A stretch of 5,051 nucleotides of DNA, from assembly GCA_026995955.1 (NCBI GenBank), contig JALWNJ010000163.1:1-5051 (forward strand), given 5' to 3'. This DNA is from Gammaproteobacteria bacterium. GTDB lineage: Bacteria > Pseudomonadota > Gammaproteobacteria > J044. Position 1 is the first letter of the stretch. Each line of letters starts with the position of its first letter. The notes under the pieces were generated by a model. That model searched no databases. It was not told the origin of the DNA and worked only from the letters and a program-made list of their open reading frames with translations. Below, one piece after another: positions 1 to 5,051 of this stretch. Both the position numbers and the translations under genes were made by a program.

Positions 1-791
1 GGCAGGGGGGCATCACGGCCGGCTGTCTGGAGCCCTGGATTGCGCAACAGGCCGTGGAAGCGCTGAAGCATGCACGACCTGGCGTGCTGCAGCTGGACAC
101 CCGCGAGGACGGCGAACACGGGCTGGCACTGGGTTGCGGGGGACTGCTCGAGCTCTGCCTGTTTCCACTCATGCCCGAACACGACTATCAGCCCCTTTCA
201 TGGCTCGACCCGGTGCTGACCCAGCCGCTCGACCTGTACCTTGCGATCCGGGGAAACTGCCCGCAGGCCAGCCTGCAGCCGCCTCCCCCCGCCATGGACG
301 GAGTAGTGCGCAGGATCCGCTACCGGCCAGCACCGCGAATCCTGCTGCTGGGCAGCTCGGCCGATCTTCCGCCGGTGGCCCGCCTGCTCCTGCGACAGGG
401 CTGGCAGGTCGAGGCCGCGGACCTGGTGCCGCTTCGCGGCCAGGCAAGGGTTGCACACCGTGTGCTCGACCCCCGCACGCTGCAACAGGCTATGGTCCAG
501 GGCAACGCGGATGCCATCCTCGTCATGAGTCACGACCTGGCTCGTGATCGCCTGTTTCTGGAGACCATTGATCCCGACAGGCCTCCTCGCTGGCTGGGGC
601 TGATCGGGGCTGCATCACGCTGCCACGAACTGCTGCGCGACTGCGGCCTGGATCCCGACGCGTCCTGGATCCATGCCCCGGCCGGCCTGCCCATCGGGGC
701 CCATGACCCGGAGGCCATCGCCGTCTCGGTGGTCGCCCAACCACTGCGAGACAATCCCGATGATCCCGTCCCGAATCAGCCGAGCCCCTGA
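1..791 (+). CDS. XdhC/CoxI-family molybdenum cofactor maturation protein, 5' truncated by window edge
   Basis: Reading frame is open from base 3 to the TGA at 789-791 (about 262 residues visible). A GTG at 54 is only an internal valine, because the family's conserved segment lies upstream of it: GITAGCLE at 9-32, matching the XdhC/CoxI SGGCLE motif with its cysteine at 24-26. A second conserved motif, LGCGG (cysteine at 135-137), follows. The C-terminal Rossmann-like XdhC domain runs from about 333, with ILLLGSS, then VMSHD and the family-typical ending PAGLPIGAHDPEAIAVSV. XdhC proteins bind molybdopterin or its cytidine dinucleotide in the cytoplasm, promote its sulfuration and pass it to xanthine dehydrogenase-type enzymes. 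The N-terminal 50 or so residues are outside the window. The glycine-rich loop is GSSAD, where relatives usually have GAGH, so dinucleotide binding may be altered. The downstream nucleotidyltransferase overlaps it by 32 nt and supports the molybdenum role. The exact client enzyme cannot be told from here. Confidence 0.85.
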   Translation, partial: QGGITAGCLEPWIAQQAVEALKHARPGVLQLDTREDGEHGLALGCGGLLELCLFPLMPEHDYQPLSWLDPVLTQPLDLYLAIRGNCPQASLQPPPPAMDGVVRRIRYRPAPRILLLGSSADLPPVARLLLRQGWQVEAADLVPLRGQARVAHRVLDPRTLQQAMVQGNADAILVMSHDLARDRLFLETIDPDRPPRWLGLIGAASRCHELLRDCGLDPDASWIHAPAGLPIGAHDPEAIAVSVVAQPLRDNPDDPVPNQPSP

Positions 792-1407
792 GGCAGGCCG
801 GCCAGTCCTGATCGCCCTGCTGGCAGCCGGCCGCGGGCGCCGCATGCTGGGACGCGACAAGCTTCGCCTTCGCATCCACGGCCAGAGCCTGCTGCAACGG
901 CTCGAAAACACCATGTCCACCGTCGGCCTGCCCATGATCGTGATCGACGGCTGTCACCGGAGGAAAAACGGCCTGCCCCATGTGTACAACCGGGCCTGGC
1001 GCAGCGGCATGGGCAGCAGCGTGGCGCTGGCAGCGCGCATGGCCCTGTCGCTACCGATACGCCCGGCCGCCCTGATCCTGCTGCCGGCAGACCTGGTGCT
1101 GCTGGATACCCGGCTGCTGCCGGAGCTGATTCGGATCTGGCGCGAGAAACCCGGCAGCGCGGTAGCCACCGCGCATCATGGACTTCCGGGGGCCCCTGCC
1201 CTGTTCCCGCCACGCGACTGGCGCCGGCTCGCCCGGCTACGCGGGCCGGAAGGCGCCCGCCGGCTGCTGCGGCAGTCGTCCATGCCTGTTCGGCTCGTCG
1301 ATGGAGACGGTCGAATGCATGACATCGATACTCTGCAGGACCTTCGTCTCATTCGTGAGCAACTTGCGCCAGATCATCGCCAGCCTGTCACGAAGCAACT
1401 ATATTGA
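760..1407 (+). CDS. MobA/MocA-like molybdenum cofactor nucleotidyltransferase
   Basis: A 215-residue protein of the MobA-like NTP-transferase fold. MocA members transfer CMP (MobA: GMP) to molybdopterin to form the dinucleotide cofactor in the cytoplasm. Visible motifs: the nucleotide-binding signature [16 protein letters not shown] at residues 20-35 (family LAAGxSxRMGxxKL), [11 protein letters not shown] at 77-87 (family N-W--GM-SS), a metal-site-like [10 protein letters not shown] at 107-116, [11 protein letters not shown] at 160-170 (family L-GD-GAR--L), and DIDTLQDL at 188-195 (family DIDT--DL). The usual DQP of MocA proteins is replaced by PAD (109-111) and the GD of the L-GD-GAR motif by GP, so CMP specificity is not assured. 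The ATG at 760 is chosen because it leaves a normal lead-in to the first strand; a longer in-frame start at 673 would add 29 low-quality residues deep inside the XdhC gene. Its Shine-Dalgarno is weak (GAGA, 748-751), so translation is probably coupled to the upstream gene through the 32-nt overlap. The remaining doubt is substrate, not fold. Confidence 0.8.
   Translation: MIPSRISRAPEAGRPVLIALLAAGRGRRMLGRDKLRLRIHGQSLLQRLENTMSTVGLPMIVIDGCHRRKNGLPHVYNRAWRSGMGSSVALAARMALSLPIRPAALILLPADLVLLDTRLLPELIRIWREKPGSAVATAHHGLPGAPALFPPRDWRRLARLRGPEGARRLLRQSSMPVRLVDGDGRMHDIDTLQDLRLIREQLAPDHRQPVTKQLY
1400..1405 (+). promoter_or_regulatory. possible -10 box of a promoter for the phosphorylase cassette
   Basis: TATATT lies in a local AT-rich pocket (30 G+C in the 70 bases of 1391-1460, by hand count) inside otherwise GC-rich coding DNA. 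No well-spaced -35 box is seen: the 17-nt spacing position reads TCGCCA, CTGTCA (1385-1390) is too close and TTGCGC (1364-1369) too far. Initiation about 7 nt downstream would fall at or next to the ATG at 1412, giving an essentially leaderless mRNA. The hexamer also overlaps the last codons and stop of the upstream gene, so it may be chance. Confidence 0.25.
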
Positions 1408-1411
1408 TGTC

Positions 1412-3019
1412 ATGCCGGAAGAAAACGAAAACAACACAAAGCCCAAAGGGAACACCAATCCCACCGGTCGGTCGCACCTCGCACTGCGGCGCGTGGCCAT
1501 CGACACCTACCGGGAAAACGTGGCCTTCCTGCATCGCGACTGCGAAATGTACCGCAGCGAGGGCTCCCAGGCGCTGTCCAAGGTGGAGCTGCAGATCGCC
1601 GACGACGGCCCCCCGCTGCTGGCGGTGCTCAACATCGTGGACGATGCCGGCATCGTCTCCCCCGGCGAGATCGGGCTGAGCGAACAGGCCTTCGATCAGC
1701 TCGGGGTAGAGGAAGGTCGGGCGGTCCGCGTATCCCATGCCCAGCCGCCCCGTTCGCTGCACGCCGTGCACCGCAAGATCGCCGGCGCCCGACTGGGGGA
1801 AGCGGACTACCTGGCCATTACCCGCGACATCCTCGAACATCGTTATTCCAAGATCGAGATCGCCGCCTTCCTGGTGGCCTGCGCCGAGGCCGGCATGGAA
1901 CGCGAGGAGGTGCTGTACCTGACACGCGCCATGTACGAAACCGGCGACCACCTGCAATGGGGCGAGCCCATGGTCGTGGACAAGCACTGCATCGGCGGCA
2001 TCCCGGGCAACCGCACCACGCCGCTCATCGTATCCATCGTTGCCGCCCACGGCATGCTCATCCCCAAGACCTCGAGCCGTGCCATCACCTCGCCAGCCGG
2101 CACCGCCGACACCATGGAGGTGGTGGCCGAGGTGGAGTTGAGCCCGGAACGCATGCGCGAGATCGTGCAGAAGGAACGCGGCTGCCTGGCCTGGGGCGGC
2201 ACCGCGCGTCTGGCCCCGGTGGACGACATCCTGATCACCGTGGAGCGGCCGCTGTCTCTGGACTCGCCGGGGCAGATGGTGGCCTCCATCCTGTCCAAGA
2301 AACGCGCCGCCGGGTCCACCCATCTGCTGATCGACATCCCCGTCGGCCCCAGCGCCAAGGTCCGCCGCCGGCAGAGCGATGCCCTGCGTCTGCGCAAGCT
2401 GTTCGAATTCGTCGCCGAGGAGATGGGCCTGCACCTGGAGGTGGTGATTGCCGGCGGCCGCCAGCCCGTCGGCCGCGGCGTGGGGCCGGTGCTGGAGATG
2501 CGCGATGTGCTGCAGGTGCTGCGACTGGATCCGCAGGCACCGATGGATCTGCGCGAGAAGGCGCTGCATTTGGCCGGGCGCATCCTCGAGTTCGACCCGG
2601 ATGTGCGCGGCGGCCATGGCTACCGACTGGCGCAGGACATCCTCGACAGCGGCCGTGCCTACGAGAAGTTCCGCGCCATTGTCCGTGCCCAGGGCGAGCG
2701 CCACGAACCGCTTCGACCGGGTCGCCATGTGCACGAGGTCCGTGCCGAGCGCGATGGCCGGGTGCTGGCCATCGACAATCAGCGCATCGCCCGCATCGCC
2801 CGCCTCGCCGGCGCGCCGATGGACAAGGGCGCGGGCGTGGACCTGGTGCACAAGCTGGGCGAGGCGGTGCGCAAGGGCGAAGTCCTGTATCGCATCCATG
2901 CCGAGTTCCCGGCCGATTTCGACTTTGCCGTGGCCGCAGCCGAACGCGACGACGGCTACCGCATCGGCGATGGCCAGGACGGGGGCATCGACGAAGGAGA
3001 CTTCATGTGGCAGTTCTGA
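1412..3019 (+). CDS. deoA: archaeal-type AMP phosphorylase / thymidine phosphorylase family protein
   Basis: A 535-residue nucleoside/nucleotide phosphorylase of the long archaeal AMP phosphorylase-like branch (often annotated putative thymidine phosphorylase), about 100 residues longer than E. coli DeoA. After a hydrophilic Asn/Lys-rich tail (1-20), a small N-terminal beta domain (about 55-115) precedes the glycosyltransferase-type helical and alpha/beta domains. The phosphate-binding motif is [14 protein letters not shown], with Lys191 and His192. The family signature [16 protein letters not shown] is at 221-236. A PYNP-type C-terminal domain (about 440-535) contains [24 protein letters not shown] and [12 protein letters not shown] match archaeal AMP phosphorylases better than DeoA (KHSTGGVGD), suggesting NMP plus phosphate gives base plus ribose 1,5-bisphosphate; thymidine phosphorolysis remains the alternative. 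ATG 1412 is the first in-frame ATG near the upstream stop (4-nt gap) but has no visible Shine-Dalgarno; the next candidate, a GTG at 1493, has none either. It overlaps the PRPP synthetase gene by 13 nt. Family certain, substrate inferred. Confidence 0.88.
   Translation: MPEENENNTKPKGNTNPTGRSHLALRRVAIDTYRENVAFLHRDCEMYRSEGSQALSKVELQIADDGPPLLAVLNIVDDAGIVSPGEIGLSEQAFDQLGVEEGRAVRVSHAQPPRSLHAVHRKIAGARLGEADYLAITRDILEHRYSKIEIAAFLVACAEAGMEREEVLYLTRAMYETGDHLQWGEPMVVDKHCIGGIPGNRTTPLIVSIVAAHGMLIPKTSSRAITSPAGTADTMEVVAEVELSPERMREIVQKERGCLAWGGTARLAPVDDILITVERPLSLDSPGQMVASILSKKRAAGSTHLLIDIPVGPSAKVRRRQSDALRLRKLFEFVAEEMGLHLEVVIAGGRQPVGRGVGPVLEMRDVLQVLRLDPQAPMDLREKALHLAGRILEFDPDVRGGHGYRLAQDILDSGRAYEKFRAIVRAQGERHEPLRPGRHVHEVRAERDGRVLAIDNQRIARIARLAGAPMDKGAGVDLVHKLGEAVRKGEVLYRIHAEFPADFDFAVAAAERDDGYRIGDGQDGGIDEGDFMWQF
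2995..2999 (+). promoter_or_regulatory. Shine-Dalgarno of the PRPP synthetase gene
   Basis: AGGAG inside the 3' end of the phosphorylase gene, followed by a 7-nt spacer to GTG at 3007. It decides the start: the ATG at 3005 is in the phosphorylase frame and meets its stop at once, while GTG 3007 opens the synthetase frame. Confidence 0.75.
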
Positions 3020-3900
3020 ACCCCGACCTGGTGCTTTGCTTCGACGAGTATGCCAGCCAGGGCCATGCCCTGGCCGAGGCGCTGGGCGTGCCCTGTCGAA
3101 GCGTGGCGCTGCACCGCTTTCCCGATGGCGAAAGCCTGGTGCGCCTGCCGGAGTCCCTGCCGCCGCGGGTGGTGTTCTGCCGCAGCCTGCATCAGCCCAA
3201 CCACAAGCTGGTGGAACTGATGCTGGCGGCCCGTACCGCCCGTGAACTGGGTGCCGAACGGGTCGATCTGGTGGCCCCCTATCTCTGCTACATGCGCCAG
3301 GACAAGGCCTTTCACCCCGGCGAGGCCGTGAGCCAGCGCATCGTCGGGGCCTGGCTTGCGGAGCTGTTCGACGGCCTGGTAACGGTGGATCCGCACCTGC
3401 ACCGGGTCCATTCCCTGAAAGAGGCGGTCCCACTGCAGCATGCCGTGGCCCTGCACGCCACCGCCCCCATCGGCGAATGGATCGGCCGCCAGTTCGACGA
3501 TCCGCTGCTGGTCGGGCCCGATGCCGAGTCCGAGCAATGGGTGGCCGCCATCGCCAGGCCGCAGGGGCTGGACTACATCGTTGGCCAGAAGCAGCGGCTG
3601 GGCGATCGCGAGGTGCGCATCGCGCTGCCACCGGCCCGCATCGGGGGCCGGCCCGTGGTGCTGGTGGACGATGTGGCCAGTACCGGCCGCACGCTAGAGG
3701 TCGCGGCCCGCAGCCTCGCCGCCCATGGCCCCTCGGAGATGGCCGCCGTGGTCACCCACGCCCTGTTCGTGGGCGACGCCCTGCAGCGGCTGCATGCCGC
3801 CGGCGTGCGCCGGGTGGTCAGCACCGACGCCATTCCCCACCCCACCAATGCCATCCCGCTGGCCGGGCTGCTGGCGGAAGGACTACAGCATGCACCTTGA
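3007..3900 (+). CDS. prs: ribose-phosphate pyrophosphokinase (PRPP synthetase) family protein, divergent short type
   Basis: A 297-residue PRPP synthetase homologue, slightly shorter than the classical bacterial Prs (about 315) and close to archaeal-type lengths. The family reaction is ribose 5-phosphate plus ATP to PRPP plus AMP, in the cytoplasm. Motifs in order: FPDGES at 38-43 (family F-DGE), [12 protein letters not shown] at 91-102 (family PY--Y-RQD), [10 protein letters not shown] at 127-136 (metal/ATP-site histidines), LVGPDAES at 168-175, the catalytic-loop Lys195 and Arg197 in [11 protein letters not shown], and the ribose-phosphate loop [13 protein letters not shown] at 218-230. That loop has Arg228 where Prs proteins normally have glycine (DTGGT/STGGT); TGRT is more common in phosphoribosyltransferases. 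The GTG start is fixed by AGGAG seven bases upstream; the longer open frame before it is a shadow of the phosphorylase gene. It overlaps the phosphorylase by 13 nt and the nuclease gene by 11 nt, so the three are probably translationally coupled. It may be an accessory paralogue rather than the housekeeping enzyme. Confidence 0.85.
   Translation: MAVLNPDLVLCFDEYASQGHALAEALGVPCRSVALHRFPDGESLVRLPESLPPRVVFCRSLHQPNHKLVELMLAARTARELGAERVDLVAPYLCYMRQDKAFHPGEAVSQRIVGAWLAELFDGLVTVDPHLHRVHSLKEAVPLQHAVALHATAPIGEWIGRQFDDPLLVGPDAESEQWVAAIARPQGLDYIVGQKQRLGDREVRIALPPARIGGRPVVLVDDVASTGRTLEVAARSLAAHGPSEMAAVVTHALFVGDALQRLHAAGVRRVVSTDAIPHPTNAIPLAGLLAEGLQHAP
3876..3882 (+). promoter_or_regulatory. Shine-Dalgarno of the beta-CASP nuclease gene
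   Basis: GGAAGGA within the end of the PRPP synthetase gene, with a 7-nt spacer to ATG 3890. It supports that start and an 11-nt overlap with the preceding gene. Confidence 0.7.
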
Positions 3901-5051
3901 ATTCCATGGCGCCGATCAGGGCGTGACCGGTTCCTGCCACCTGCTCTATGCCCAGGGCAAGCGCATCCTGGTGGATTGCGGCATGTACCAGGGTGGTCGC
4001 GAGCTGGAGGAGGAGAACGCCGAACCCTTCGGCTTCGATCCGGCGAAGATCGACTACCTGCTGCTGACCCATGCCCACCTCGACCACTGCGGTCGCATCC
4101 CGCTGCTGGTCAAGCGCGGTTTCCGCGGCGAGATCATCACCACCGCCGCCACCCGCGAGCTGGCGCGGCTGGTGATGCTGGACGCCGCCCATCTGGAGGA
4201 GGAAGAGGCGCACTGGAAACAGCGCAAGGCCCGCCGGGCCGGGCGCGACGCGCGCAGTATCGAGCCGCTCTACGATACCCTGGATGCCCTCAACAGCCTC
4301 GACTTCTTCGGTCGTGTGGCCCAGTACCGAAAGCCCTTCGCGCTGTGCCCGGGCATCGAGGTCAGCTTCCACGACGCCGGCCACATCCTCGGCTCGGCCA
4401 GCATTCTGGTGCGGGCCGGACGCGGGCGGCACCCGAAACGCATCCTCTTTTCGGGCGATCTGGGCAACGGCGTGCAACCCATCGTGCGCCCGCCGGACAC
4501 GCCACCCGCGGCGGATGCGGTACTCGTCGAGACCACCTACGGCAACCGCCAGCACAAGCCCCTTGGGCCATCCGTGGAAGAACTGTATCAGGCCATTCTC
4601 GATACCCTGAAGCGGGGCGGCAACGTGCTCATCCCCACCTTTGCCCTGGAGCGCGCCCAGGCCATCCTCTACTACCTGCGCGAGGGCATCGAACAGGGCG
4701 TATTGCCCGAGGGGCTGCCCGTGTTTCTCGACTCACCCATGGCCATCTCCGCCACCCAGATCTTCCGCCGCCATCCGGAATGCTACGACAAGGCAACGCG
4801 CCGGCTATTCGAGTCGGGCAAGGACCCCTTCGCCCTGCCCAACCTCCACTTCACCCGGGAAACGGCCGAATCCATGGCGCTGAATCAGATCGTGAGCGGG
4901 GCCGTGATCATGGCCGGCTCCGGCATGTGCACCGGCGGGCGCATCCGCCACCACCTCAAGCATCACCTGTGGCGGGAGGAGTCCAGTGTGGTCTTCGTCG
5001 GCTACGCGGCCAGCGGCACCCTGGCCCGGCGCATCATCGACGGTGCCCGCA
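3890..5051 (+). CDS. beta-CASP metallo-beta-lactamase-fold RNA exonuclease/endonuclease, 3' truncated by window edge
   Basis: Open from ATG 3890 to the window end with no stop; 387 residues visible of a family usually about 450-470. It resembles the CPSF73/YSH1-like bacterial MBL nucleases that cut or trim RNA using two zinc ions. Seen in order: GADQGVTGSCHLL (7-19), metal-site Asp29 in LVDCGMYQG, the hallmark THAHLDH at 60-66 (His61, His63, Asp65, His66), a charged helical insert (about 98-130), motif III His165 in DAGHILGSAS, motif IV Asp190 in FSGDLG, beta-CASP motif A Glu214 in VETTYGNRQH, and SGMCTGGRIRHHL plus FVGYAASGTLARRI in the CASP domain. The final beta-CASP motifs B and C (late histidines) should lie just past the edge and cannot be judged. 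No KH domain precedes the lactamase fold, unlike archaeal aCPSF1. Start is set by GGAAGGA upstream. It overlaps the PRPP synthetase gene by 11 nt. RNA as substrate is inferred from the family; DNA is less likely. Confidence 0.92.
   Translation, partial: MHLEFHGADQGVTGSCHLLYAQGKRILVDCGMYQGGRELEEENAEPFGFDPAKIDYLLLTHAHLDHCGRIPLLVKRGFRGEIITTAATRELARLVMLDAAHLEEEEAHWKQRKARRAGRDARSIEPLYDTLDALNSLDFFGRVAQYRKPFALCPGIEVSFHDAGHILGSASILVRAGRGRHPKRILFSGDLGNGVQPIVRPPDTPPAADAVLVETTYGNRQHKPLGPSVEELYQAILDTLKRGGNVLIPTFALERAQAILYYLREGIEQGVLPEGLPVFLDSPMAISATQIFRRHPECYDKATRRLFESGKDPFALPNLHFTRETAESMALNQIVSGAVIMAGSGMCTGGRIRHHLKHHLWREESSVVFVGYAASGTLARRIIDGAR

Noticed and set aside
54..56. GTG as the start of the XdhC-family gene
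   Set aside because: The frame is open to the left edge and the upstream codons encode the conserved GCLE motif of the family, so the GTG is internal.
673..759. Longer start for the nucleotidyltransferase
   Set aside because: It would extend far into the XdhC gene and add low-complexity residues before the first strand; ATG 760 already provides a full domain.
1364..1369. TTGCGC as the -35 partner of TATATT
   Set aside because: The spacing to the -10 candidate is 30 nt, far beyond the usual 16-18 nt.
1957..3006. Apparent 350-residue N-terminal extension of the PRPP synthetase frame
   Set aside because: It lies fully within the phosphorylase gene in another frame, is Arg/Pro/Gly/His-rich without motifs, and a good Shine-Dalgarno with GTG at 3007 gives a normal-length protein.
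1388..3631. A 747-codon open frame on the minus strand opposite the phosphorylase and PRPP synthetase genes
   Set aside because: Its translation is compositionally biased (His, Ala, Gly, Arg rich) with no recognisable domain, while the + strand carries clear family motifs over the same span. Long antisense frames are expected in such GC-rich coding DNA.
3818..4555. A 245-codon minus-strand open frame
   Set aside because: It is opposite the strongly conserved beta-CASP nuclease motifs and shows no recognisable family features; treated as a shadow.

Overview
The window is a strongly GC-rich, densely packed bacterial segment. All five genes are on the + strand, with almost no intergenic DNA and three gene overlaps. 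Protein content fits a high-GC proteobacterium. A gammaproteobacterium of the chemolithotrophic/phototrophic type (Chromatiales-like) is my best guess, but this rests on general resemblance and codon bias, not on a phylogenetic marker. I see no tRNA, rRNA, CRISPR array, insertion sequence or convincing rho-independent terminator.

Left part (1-1407): the 3' part of an XdhC/CoxI-family gene, followed with a 32-nt overlap by a MobA/MocA-like nucleotidyltransferase. This pair is typical of maturation of the molybdenum cofactor for xanthine dehydrogenase/CO dehydrogenase-type hydroxylases: the transferase attaches a nucleotide (usually CMP) to molybdopterin, and the XdhC-type chaperone binds the cofactor and supports its sulfuration and insertion. 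The enzyme they serve is not in the window and presumably lies upstream.

Right part (1412-5051): a three-gene cassette of an archaeal-type AMP/thymidine phosphorylase, a divergent PRPP synthetase and a beta-CASP metallo-beta-lactamase RNA nuclease (cut by the window edge). Overlaps of 13 and 11 nt and good Shine-Dalgarno sequences on genes two and three argue for tight co-expression. Taken together they suggest a nucleotide or RNA salvage module: the nuclease could release nucleotides from RNA, the phosphorylase could split NMPs to base plus ribose 1,5-bisphosphate, and the synthetase could supply or rebuild PRPP. This pathway is an inference; each family assignment is well supported on its own.

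The junction between the two modules (about 1391-1460) is notably AT-rich. It holds a possible -10 box (TATATT, 1400-1405) placed so that transcription would begin almost on the phosphorylase ATG, which lacks a visible Shine-Dalgarno sequence. The second module may therefore have its own, possibly leaderless, promoter.
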